From an uncultured Chloroflexota bacterium (lineage in GTDB: Bacteria; Chloroflexota; Chloroflexia; Chloroflexales; Roseiflexaceae): DNA of 24,427 nt. Where the stretch lies: positions 1 through 24,427 of the forward strand of contig CAIQIY010000130.1 of assembly GCA_903871975.1 (NCBI GenBank), in the 5' to 3' direction. The position numbers and the translations under genes were made by a program. The notes beneath the pieces were generated by a model. The model was not told where the DNA came from. It ran no database searches and saw only the letters and a program-made list of their open reading frames with translations. This document shows, in pieces, positions 8,192 through 15,561 of this stretch (position 1 is the stretch's first letter; each line of letters starts with the position of its first letter).

Positions 8192-9505
8192 TCAGTGCGT
8201 GACCAGCGGAATGGCGTTGGCCCGCAGCGTGGCCGCGCTGGCGGCGGCGCGTTCGATCGCTTGCTCGAACTCGCCGGGAAACAACCGCAGGGCACTGCGG
8301 ATGGGGACGACGGCGCTCTCGCCGAGCAGGCAGAAGCAGTTCCCCGCCATCTGGTTGTAGACGTCGTGGAGCAACGGGATGTCGCTGGCACGCCCACCGC
8401 CATGGTTCATGCGGTGCAGCACGCGGACAAGAAAGGTCGTGCCTTCGCGGCAGGGGGTGCATTTGCCGCACGATTCGTGCTTGAAGAACTCGTCCATCTT
8501 GTAGGCGAGCTCGACGGCACTGACGGTGTCGTTGAGGATGATCACGCCGCCCGAGCCGAGCATCGTGCCGGCAGCGGCGAGCGACTCGTAGTCCATCGGG
8601 GTGTCGAGCTTGTCGGCGGTCAGCCAGGCCGAAGAGGCACCACCGGGTACGATGATCTTCACCGGCCGGCCGTCGCGCATGCCGCCACCGTAATGGTCGG
8701 CTTCGACGAGTTCGCGCAACGGTGTGCCGAACGGTACCTCGTAGTTGCCGGGCCGGCGGATGTGCCCGCACAGCGAGAACACCTTGGTGCCGGGGCTCTT
8801 CTCGGTGCCGTGGCTGCGGTACCACGCGACGCCACGCTGGATGATCATCGGTACGTTGGTGAGCGTCTCGACGTTGTTGATGATGGTGGGCTTGCCGTAC
8901 AGCCCCGCGGCCGCCGGGAACGGCGGCTTGAGGCGCGGCTGGCCGATCTTGCCCTCGAGCGACTCCATCAGCGCGGTCTCTTCGCCGCAAATATAGGCGC
9001 CCGCACCCCGGTGGACGACGATGTCGAGATCGTATCCGCTGCCCAGGATGTTCTTGCCGAGATAGCCACGCCGGTAGGCGTCGGCGACCGCCCGCTCGAG
9101 CGTCCGCGCGCCGGCGGCAAATTCGCCGCGTACGTAGATGTATGCGGTGTTGCATTCGATGGCGTATGCCGCGATCGCGACACCCTCGATCAGCTGGTGT
9201 GGGTTGCGGTCGATGATCTGGTGGTTGTTGAAGGTGCCCGGCTCGCTCTCGTCACAGTTGCACAGCAGGTATCGCGGGTACTTGTCTTTTGGGAGAAAGC
9301 CCCACTTGACGCCGGTGGGAAAGCCGGCTCCGCCACGGCCGCGCAACCCGGCGTCACGGACCAGCGTGATGACTTCGGCTGGCGTCTTCTCGGTGAGGAC
9401 GGTGCGCAACGCCGTGTATCCGCCGTGGCGATGGTACACCTCGGGATCGCCAATGTCGGGGATGTCGAGGTCGCGCAGGACAATATGCTCGGTCAGTGGA
9501 GGCAT
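8192..9505 (-). CDS. nuoF: NADH-quinone oxidoreductase subunit F (NADH- and FMN-binding)
   Basis: Flavoprotein subunit that oxidises NADH and passes electrons through FMN to cluster N3; first gene of this operon and 437 residues long. Visible motifs are the nucleotide-binding GRGGAGFPTGVKW (residues 56-68), the FMN region CNCDESEPGTFNN (82-94), GAGAYICGEETALMESLEG (168-186), an SLBB-like middle domain and the N3 ligands C346/C349/C352 (ESCGKCTPCREG) with C392 (or C390). ATG at 9505 is chosen because the predicted -10 box lies at 9567-9572; in-frame ATGs further upstream would overlap or precede the promoter. The Shine-Dalgarno is weak (AGGAA about 15 bases upstream). nuoE, its usual neighbour, is not upstream. 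Confidence 0.96.
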   Translation of the reverse strand: MPPLTEHIVLRDLDIPDIGDPEVYHRHGGYTALRTVLTEKTPAEVITLVRDAGLRGRGGAGFPTGVKWGFLPKDKYPRYLLCNCDESEPGTFNNHQIIDRNPHQLIEGVAIAAYAIECNTAYIYVRGEFAAGARTLERAVADAYRRGYLGKNILGSGYDLDIVVHRGAGAYICGEETALMESLEGKIGQPRLKPPFPAAAGLYGKPTIINNVETLTNVPMIIQRGVAWYRSHGTEKSPGTKVFSLCGHIRRPGNYEVPFGTPLRELVEADHYGGGMRDGRPVKIIVPGGASSAWLTADKLDTPMDYESLAAAGTMLGSGGVIILNDTVSAVELAYKMDEFFKHESCGKCTPCREGTTFLVRVLHRMNHGGGRASDIPLLHDVYNQMAGNCFCLLGESAVVPIRSALRLFPGEFEQAIERAAASAATLRANAIPLVTH

Positions 9506-9566
9506 AGCTTGCTGCTCGCTTTCCTGGCCGGCTCGTGACCGGCTGAAGATGGCCTGCGACGGCGCC

Positions 9567-9595
9567 ATGCTATCATCTTCGACCACTTGTGTCAA
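9567..9595 (-). promoter_or_regulatory. Sigma70-type promoter of the nuoF-M operon
   Basis: Reading the minus strand, TTGACA (9595-9590) is a perfect -35 hexamer. A 17-base spacer leads to TAGCAT (9572-9567; 4 of 6 with TATAAT), preceded by TG one base away, i.e. an extended -10. Transcription would begin near 9560, giving a leader of about 55 bases before the nuoF ATG. The -35 box lies wholly inside the palindrome described next. Confidence 0.75.
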
Positions 9596-9604
9596 ACTGC
9601 ACAA
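9587..9604. promoter_or_regulatory. Rex-like operator overlapping the nuo -35 box
   Basis: The 18-bp sequence TTGTGTCAAACTGCACAA has the half-sites TTGTG and CACAA separated by eight bases, the exact geometry of the Rex consensus TTGTGAAnnnnTTCACAA. The symmetry extends outward: 9581-9591 and 9600-9610 are 11-bp arms with one mismatch. The inner AA/TT positions of the consensus are not kept. Rex is a redox-sensing repressor that leaves DNA when NADH is high and is known to control NADH dehydrogenase genes in several Gram-positive and related phyla. Placement on the -35 box of an NADH dehydrogenase operon makes the assignment credible, though the rex gene is not in this window. Confidence 0.65.
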
Positions 9605-9757
9605 GGGGTCGTTTGGGTGGTGATCGTGGGTGGACGATATCGCTTCATGGTGCTGCGGCATGGTGCACCCCCCCGTCCCTGCGGTTCGATCACCCCGCGG
9701 CTCCGTCACTACCCGCGCTGGTCTGTGCTACCCACTCCCGTCGTGCCCCCCGCCCCC

Positions 9758-9900
9758 AGCGCTGATGCAACGCCAGCGCCGACAGCGCCAGCCGGTCGAC
9801 AGCAGCGGCACGAGCGCTGGAGTGCTGCCGGATTCGTCGCCCCCGCACGCGCAGCGAGGCCACGCACAGTGCTGGTACCACATCCGTTGCATCAGCCCTG
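9758..9900 (+). repeat. Dispersed intergenic repeat, copy A (MITE-like, terminal inverted repeats)
   Basis: An element of about 140 bp that is also present at about 17521-17668 in the same orientation. Its ends are inverted repeats: GCTGATGCAAC (9761-9771) and GTTGCATCAGC (9886-9896) are perfect complements over 11 bp, and 14 of 15 positions match when extended. Shared internal blocks with copy B include GGTCGACAGCA, GATTCGTCGCCCC, GCACGCGCAGCG and TGCTGGTACC; over the 51 bases from 9830, 43 positions are identical. Copy A has a few short insertions relative to B. It carries no gene of its own. It could be a MITE, a repeat derived from a small RNA gene, or a decayed coding fragment. Confidence 0.75.
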
Positions 9901-9918
9901 GATGATCCCTGCTCCTGG

Positions 9919-9947
9919 TTGACAACTGCGCATGCCGCTGCTAATAT
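9919..9947 (+). promoter_or_regulatory. Sigma70-type promoter of the troABCD operon
   Basis: TTGACA (9919-9924), a 17-base spacer, and TAATAT (9942-9947; 4 of 6 with TATAAT). Transcription would start near 9954, about 73 bases before the troA ATG. An AT-rich patch covers the start region, with AAATT occurring at 9950 and 9966 in direct orientation. A Zur, MntR or DtxR-type operator would be expected there but no known consensus is recognised. Confidence 0.75.
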
Positions 9948-10026
9948 TGAAATTAGGCGTGACGTAAATTGACACGTTGCAGGCCAACAACACCTTGACC
10001 AACACGCGAGACGGGAGCGTCGTGCC

Positions 10027-10965
10027 ATGCGTTTACCAACCCTGATCCTGATCATCACCATGCTGCTCGCCGGATGCAGCCAAGCCGGCCCGGCAGACAG
10101 ACCGACGGGCGACGGGCGGCTGCAGGTCGTCGCCACCACACAGCACATCGCCGATGCCGTCGCGAACATCGCCGGTGACGCGATCGTGCTGACGTCATTG
10201 CTCGGCCCGGGGATCGATCCCCATACGTATGTCGCCACCGAAGGCGACATCCAGACATTGCAGGATGCCGACCTGATCGTCGCGAACGGGCTGCTGCTCG
10301 AGGCGCGGATGGCGCGAATCCTCGAGCAGATTGGCCAGGGCGGCACGACGCGGGTCGTCGCCGTCGGCGATCGGCTCGATCCGTCGACCTTGCTGAACTG
10401 GGAGCCCGAAGCCGGCCTGCCGCATGACCCGCACATCTGGAACGACGTGCGCCTGTGGATCCAGGTCGTCGGGGTGATACGGGAAGCCCTGGTCGAGCTC
10501 GATCCAGCCAACGCCGCGACCTACACCGCCAACGCCACGCGGTACACCACCGAACTCGAAGCGTTGCACCGCTACACGCTCGCACAGGTCGAGCGCATCC
10601 CGCAGGAACGGCGGGTGCTGGTGACCGCCCACGACGCATTCAGCTACTACGGGCGGGCCTACGGGTTTCAGGTCGAAGCCGTTCAAGGCATCAGCACGCA
10701 GGCCGAGGCGAGTGCAGCCGACATCCAGGCGCTCGCCGACGTCGTGACGGCGCGCCGTGTGCCGGCGATGTTCGTCGAGACGACGATCTCGCCACGCACG
10801 ATCGAGGCCGTCCAGGAGGCGGTGCGCGCGGCGGGGCACAGTGTCGCGATCGGCGGCGCGTTGTTCGCCGATGCGATGGGCGCGCCGGGCACACCCGAGG
10901 GGACATACGTCGGCATGATGCGGCACAACATCGATACGATCGTGGCAGCACTCGCCGGCACCTGA
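10027..10965 (+). CDS. troA: Zinc/manganese ABC transporter substrate-binding lipoprotein (TroA family)
   Basis: Cluster A-I solute-binding protein that captures Zn(II) or Mn(II) outside the membrane and delivers it to the TroCD permease; 312 residues. The signal peptide ends in the lipobox LLAGC with the lipidated cysteine at residue 17. The four expected metal ligands are present: H66 (GIDPHTY), H136 (HDPHIWND), H202 (VTAHDAFSYYGRAYGF) and D282 (LFADAMG). The His-His-His-Asp set and the C-terminal EGTYVGMMRHNIDTIVAAL resemble Treponema TroA more than the Glu-containing PsaA/MntC group. It lacks the long His-rich loop of ZnuA. A GGGAG lies about ten bases before the ATG. Specificity between zinc and manganese cannot be settled from sequence. 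Confidence 0.92.
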   Translation: MRLPTLILIITMLLAGCSQAGPADRPTGDGRLQVVATTQHIADAVANIAGDAIVLTSLLGPGIDPHTYVATEGDIQTLQDADLIVANGLLLEARMARILEQIGQGGTTRVVAVGDRLDPSTLLNWEPEAGLPHDPHIWNDVRLWIQVVGVIREALVELDPANAATYTANATRYTTELEALHRYTLAQVERIPQERRVLVTAHDAFSYYGRAYGFQVEAVQGISTQAEASAADIQALADVVTARRVPAMFVETTISPRTIEAVQEAVRAAGHSVAIGGALFADAMGAPGTPEGTYVGMMRHNIDTIVAALAGT

Positions 10966-11001
10966 GCCAGGCGTCAGGCATACGACAGGCAGGAGCGCAG
11001 C

Positions 11002-11787
<786 letters not shown>

Positions 11788-11825
11788 CGGAGGTGCCAGC
11801 CTGGCGCGGGCGCGGCTGGCGTGGA

Positions 11826-12755
11826 ATGTGGGGAGCGTGGGCATTGGACGCATTGCGTGACGTATTCGGCGACTACACCCTGCGCTCGATCGCGCTGGGA
11901 GCGGCGGCACTGGGCGTCGTCAGCGGCATCCTGGGGTGCTTTGCCGTCCTGCGGCGCCAGGCGCTGCTCGGCGACGCGATGTCGCATGCGGCATTGCCGG
12001 GCGTGGTACTGGCCTTCATGCTCACGGGATCGCGGGCGCCGCTGGTATTGGTGTGCGGCGCGGCGCTCGCCGGCTGGCTCGGCGCGCTGGCGGTGTTGGC
12101 GATCGTGCGTCTGAGCCGAATCAAGGAGGACAGCGCCTTCGGCCTGGTGCTGTCGGTCTTCTTCGCGATCGGCATGCTGTTGCTCAGCATGCTGCAGCGT
12201 AGCGGCGTCGGCGGTCAGGCCGGGCTCGACAAATACCTGTTCGGCCAGGCAGCGGCGCTGGTCACCGCCGACGTGCTCACGATCGTCGCGCTGGGCGCAG
12301 TCACGCTGCTGCTGGTGGCACTATTCTGGAAAGAGTTTCGCGTGCTCAGCTTCGATCCTGCATATGCTGCGAGCCTGGGCTATCCGGTTCGCGCACTCGA
12401 TATCCTGCTGACCTCGCTGATCGTCATGGCGATCGTCATCGGCCTGCAACTCGTCGGCGTCGTCCTGATGAGCGCCATGCTGGTCGCACCGGCGGTGGCC
12501 GCCCGGCAATGGACGAACCGGCTGGGTGCGATGGCACTGCTGGCGGGCGGCTTCGGTGCGCTGGCCGGGGTGATCGGCGCGGTGATCAGTGCCACCGGGC
12601 GGGGCCTCGCCACCGGGCCAGTGATCGTGGTGAGCATCAGTGTGCTGGTGCTGGCATCGCTGACATTCGCGCCAGAGCGTGGCATGCTCGCGGGGTGGCT
12701 ACGCCAGCGGGGCAATCGACGCCGCCACGCCACCGACGATGGAGCACACCCATGA
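11826..12755 (+). CDS. troC: Zinc/manganese ABC transporter permease (TroC family)
   Basis: ABC-3 family membrane permease that forms the metal channel together with the next gene product; about 309 residues with eight or nine hydrophobic helices. Typical signatures are CFAVLRRQALLGDAMSHAAL near the start, LFWKEFRVLSFDPAYAASLG in the middle and the late helix VGVVLMSAMLVAPAVAARQW. The start is uncertain: ATG at 11826 is used, but TTG at 11844 has a better placed GGGAG, and GTG at 11793 is also in frame. The 3' end overlaps the next start in an ATGA, so the two permeases are translationally coupled. After the last helix comes a short basic tail (WLRQRGNRRRH). Confidence 0.92.
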   Translation: MWGAWALDALRDVFGDYTLRSIALGAAALGVVSGILGCFAVLRRQALLGDAMSHAALPGVVLAFMLTGSRAPLVLVCGAALAGWLGALAVLAIVRLSRIKEDSAFGLVLSVFFAIGMLLLSMLQRSGVGGQAGLDKYLFGQAAALVTADVLTIVALGAVTLLLVALFWKEFRVLSFDPAYAASLGYPVRALDILLTSLIVMAIVIGLQLVGVVLMSAMLVAPAVAARQWTNRLGAMALLAGGFGALAGVIGAVISATGRGLATGPVIVVSISVLVLASLTFAPERGMLAGWLRQRGNRRRHATDDGAHP

Positions 12756-13855
12756 GCCCTCACGTCGAGATTCAGCTGATCGCCGTGCTGGTCGCTGCCG
12801 CGTGTGCGCTGCCCGGCACCTTCCTGGTGCTGCGTCGCACCGCAATGGTCAGCGATGCGATCAGCCATACCATGTTGTTCGGCATTGTGATCAGCTATTT
12901 CGTGGTGCGCGACCTGGCGTCGCCGTGGCTGATGGTCGGCGCAACGCTGACAGGCGTTCTGACGGTCTGGCTGGTCGAGCTGCTGACGCGCACGCGGCGC
13001 GTCCACGAGGACGCCGCGATCGGCTTGGTGTTCCCGTTGCTGTTCAGCCTGGCGGTGATCATGATCTCGCGCTTCGCCGGGAATGTGCACCTCGACAATG
13101 ATGCAGTGCTGCTGGGCGAGATCGGTTTCGCGCCATTCGACCGGCTGACGCTGCTGGGCATCGAGCTGCCGCGCGCCATGTGGGTGCTGGGTGGCATCCT
13201 GTCGGCGAACCTGCTGTTCATCGGGGTGTGCTACAAGGAGCTGCAGCTGAGCACCTTCGATGCGGGTCTGGCGGCGGCGCTCGGCTTCTCGCCGGCGCTG
13301 CTGCACTACGGCCTGATGACGCTCGTCTCGCTGACTGCCGTGGGCGCGTTCGACGCCGTGGGCGCCATCCTGGTGATCGCGCTGATGATCGGCCCGCCGG
13401 CGGCGGCGTATCTGCTGACCGATCGTCTGTCGCACATGATCGGCTTGGGCGTGGCGATCGGGTCGCTGAGTGCGCTCGCCGGCTACTGGCTGGCCCGGCT
13501 GCTCGACACGACGATCGCGGGTGCGATGGCGACGATGGTCGGCGTGAGTTTCGCGCTGGTGTTCGTGCTGGCGCCGCAGCGCGGCGTCATTGCGCTGCTG
13601 CGTCGGCGCGCCCGCCAACGCTGGATCGTCGCGCAGCAGATGCTGGCGGCGCACCTGCTGCAGCACGAAGGGACGCCCGCAGCGGCCGATGAGTCGCGCC
13701 TCAGTACGCTCGGCGAACACCTGCGCTGGTCGCCGGAGTTCATCGGTGCGGTGGTCCACCGGGCCGAGGAAGCCGGCATGCTGCAGCGCGAGGGGGACAC
13801 GCTGCGCCTGACCGAGCGCGGCCGTGCGTTGGCGGCGGCGGCGATGACCCGCTGA
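12752..13855 (+). CDS. troD: Zinc/manganese ABC transporter permease with C-terminal winged-helix domain (TroD family)
   Basis: Second ABC-3 permease subunit, 367 residues. Residues 1 to about 280 are the membrane domain, with the family motif TFLVLRRTAMVSDAISHTML and the cytoplasmic coupling region CYKELQLSTFDAGLAAALG. The last ~84 residues, beginning RRRARQRWIVAQQMLAAHLL, are hydrophilic and look like a winged helix: helices at 297-307 and 317-343, recognition helix SPEFIGAVVHRAEEAGML, then the wing REGDTLRLTERGRAL. Similar tails are known in some TroD/MtsC permeases, and in Chlamydia the permease YtgC is fused to the repressor YtgR. No DtxR-type metal-binding and dimerisation domain follows, so direct metal-responsive repression is doubtful. 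The start ATG overlaps the troC stop. Confidence 0.92.
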   Translation: MSPHVEIQLIAVLVAAACALPGTFLVLRRTAMVSDAISHTMLFGIVISYFVVRDLASPWLMVGATLTGVLTVWLVELLTRTRRVHEDAAIGLVFPLLFSLAVIMISRFAGNVHLDNDAVLLGEIGFAPFDRLTLLGIELPRAMWVLGGILSANLLFIGVCYKELQLSTFDAGLAAALGFSPALLHYGLMTLVSLTAVGAFDAVGAILVIALMIGPPAAAYLLTDRLSHMIGLGVAIGSLSALAGYWLARLLDTTIAGAMATMVGVSFALVFVLAPQRGVIALLRRRARQRWIVAQQMLAAHLLQHEGTPAAADESRLSTLGEHLRWSPEFIGAVVHRAEEAGMLQREGDTLRLTERGRALAAAAMTR

Positions 13856-13882
13856 CGGCAGTCGCGCGCCATCGCTCAGCGG
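13849..13882. terminator. Possible bidirectional terminator at convergent gene ends
   Basis: CCGCTGA (13849-13855) and TCAGCGG (13876-13882) are inverted complements around a 20-base loop, and each arm is the end of one of two convergent genes including its stop codon. Next to it CAGTC and GACTG form further short complementarity. There is no T-run, so the evidence is weak. Confidence 0.25.
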
Positions 13883-14262
13883 ACTGTCACCGCGATGCGA
13901 TGAACATCCGCCGGCGGCTCGGTCTCCCATGGTCGATGATAGACCAGCTCGATGGTCGTCGTGCCGGCGGCGCGTGCCTGCCAGCGAAAGACGTAGGTGC
14001 CGCCGGCGCCGATCAGCTGGCTGTCGGCGGTGTATGCGGGCTGGCCGGTGCTGGCCAGCACCAGGTCATCGCCCGACGTTTGCTCCCAGACATAGCCGGT
14101 GGTGGGATTACCGTTGATCGTCAGTGCAAGGACCTCGCCGATCGCCATCGTCACGGTCGTCGGCCCGGCCTTGGTGACGGCATGTTCGCGTGGGCCGGCC
14201 GCCGTGCATCCCGCCAGCAGCAATGCTGCCCCGATCCAACGTACCCACATATCAGTTCGCAT
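13876..14262 (-). CDS. Chagasin-like (MEROPS I42) protease inhibitor lipoprotein
   Basis: Predicted extracytoplasmic inhibitor of papain-family cysteine proteases, 128 residues. The N-terminal signal peptide ends in LLAGC, with C19 as the lipidated residue. The three inhibitory loops of the chagasin fold are recognisable: NPTTGYVW (52-59; consensus NPTTGY), GAGGTYVFRWQA (85-96; consensus GxGGxxxxxF/W) and YHRPWE (108-113; consensus RPW). ATG at 14262 is preceded by a near-perfect AGGAGG five bases upstream. It converges on troD with only 20 bp between the genes. The natural target is unknown; possible roles are protection against host or neighbour proteases or control of the cell's own secreted proteases. 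Confidence 0.88.
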   Translation of the reverse strand: MRTDMWVRWIGAALLLAGCTAAGPREHAVTKAGPTTVTMAIGEVLALTINGNPTTGYVWEQTSGDDLVLASTGQPAYTADSQLIGAGGTYVFRWQARAAGTTTIELVYHRPWETEPPADVHRIAVTVR

Positions 14263-14445
14263 GGTTTCCTCCTGTGGCCCGGTGTTTCCATCGCTGTCGG
14301 ATGGTACCCGGCGCGAACGCGATCAGCCGATGACGTGATCCACACTGCCGTGATGACGCCACCGGGTATCCTGCGGGTTCCCGACGCACGGCATCCGCGC
14401 GACGACGCACCGCACAGCCGGGCCGCCGACGATCGGCCATCCGGT

Positions 14446-15561
14446 TCAACGCCCCCACGACAGCCCCGAGGTCGCATCGATCTGCAGGTCCGTCGTGATC
14501 CGCCGTGATTCGCCGGCGAACAGCCGCCCAGTGGCATCACTGTACAATTCGGCGATCCATAGATCGAATCCGGCACCACCTGGCGCCACCGCGAGGTAGG
14601 CCAGATACGATCCATCGGGCGAAATCGCCGGCGCGCGTGCATCGGCGCGCTGCGTCAGGCGCGTCAGGCCACCCTGCCGCAGGTTGAGTGCGAAGATGTC
14701 GGTATGGGCGCCATCGCGCGTGGCAAACACCAGCCAGCGGCCATCTGGCGACAACGCCGGATCGTAGCTCTGATCGGGGGCACCTGCGAGCGGTGCCGTC
14801 ACCCCGCGCTGGCGATCATAGCTCATCAGGCGCGACGGCGCCCGCCGATCGACCGGTGTGATGCTGAAGATGATCTGGCTGCCGTCGGGCGTGTACGCGA
14901 TGCGGCCGACATGCGCGTAGGCATCCTGATAGAGCACGTCGGTCGCAGCGCCCGGTACAACCGAACGCCGCATCAGCGCGAGTGGCTGGTCGAGCAGTGG
15001 TGTGCCGGTGGGTGGTGCGATCTGCGACGCATACCCAATCTCGCGACCGTCGGGCGAGAACGTCGGTGAGAACGCCCAGATGACGTCGGCGGAGCGCTCA
15101 AAGCTCCCGGGCGGCAGCGTCGAGCCGTTCTCGGTGAGCGTACGCACCGTGCCGCCACGCGCGCCGATCAACGCTAGATCGCTGTAGCTCAGCCCCGACT
15201 GGACGAACACCAGCTGGGCGCCGTCGGGCGACCAGGCCGGCTGTGCCGCAGCGCCGCCGCTGGTCAACTGGGAGCCGGATGATCCCTGCCAGACCCACAG
15301 ATCGCCGGCGGCGGTGAAGGCGATGCGGCCAGGCAGCGGTTCGTTGGCACCGGTCACGGTCGCGAGCGGCTGCGGGCTCGCTGCCGGCGTCGGCGTGCGA
15401 ACCTCGACAGTCGGCAGTGCTGCGGCGTCCGCCGGCGACGGGGTACCAGCAGCTGCGGTGGGCGTGGCGCTGCGGGGCGGCTCGGCGGTGCCGCATGCAG
15501 CACACAGCACGACGGCCAGGCTCAGCAGGCTGTAGGCGGCGCGCCGCAGTTCCGCCCTCAC
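14446..15561 (-). CDS. TolB-like PD40 beta-propeller protein, predicted exported or lipoprotein
   Basis: 371 residues. An N-terminal hydrophobic stretch (SLLSLAVVLCAAC, residues 11-23) is a signal peptide; C23 could be a lipidated cysteine, although the -3 position is not ideal. A Pro/Thr/Ala-rich linker to about residue 75 is followed by five PD40/WD40-like blade motifs: AWSPDGAQLVFV, TFSPDGREIGYAS, AYTPDGSQIIFSI, ALSPDGRWLVFA and AISPDGSYLAYL. Such propellers usually bind proteins or peptides; no enzymatic residues are evident. The start is GTG at 15561, which overlaps the stop of the upstream kinase-like gene (GTGA), so it is translated by coupling. The function cannot be named more exactly. 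Confidence 0.82.
   Translation of the reverse strand: MRAELRRAAYSLLSLAVVLCAACGTAEPPRSATPTAAAGTPSPADAAALPTVEVRTPTPAASPQPLATVTGANEPLPGRIAFTAAGDLWVWQGSSGSQLTSGGAAAQPAWSPDGAQLVFVQSGLSYSDLALIGARGGTVRTLTENGSTLPPGSFERSADVIWAFSPTFSPDGREIGYASQIAPPTGTPLLDQPLALMRRSVVPGAATDVLYQDAYAHVGRIAYTPDGSQIIFSITPVDRRAPSRLMSYDRQRGVTAPLAGAPDQSYDPALSPDGRWLVFATRDGAHTDIFALNLRQGGLTRLTQRADARAPAISPDGSYLAYLAVAPGGAGFDLWIAELYSDATGRLFAGESRRITTDLQIDATSGLSWGR

Larger units (their letters stand above)
9506..10026. other. Divergent intergenic region between nuoF and troA (521 bp)
   Basis: No convincing gene is seen here. From left to right it holds the nuoF leader (9506 to about 9560), the nuo promoter with a Rex-like palindrome (9567-9610), about 150 bp with no recognisable feature except a C-run near 9668-9674, copy A of a dispersed repeat (about 9758-9900), the troA promoter (9919-9947), and an AT-rich leader running to troA. 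Short open frames here have no ribosome-binding site or family resemblance. Confidence 0.8.

Noticed and set aside
9506..9709. Upstream in-frame extension of nuoF (ATG at 9568 or further)
   Set aside because: The predicted -10 and -35 boxes lie at 9567-9595, so those codons would not be transcribed in full; the family N-terminus fits the ATG at 9505.
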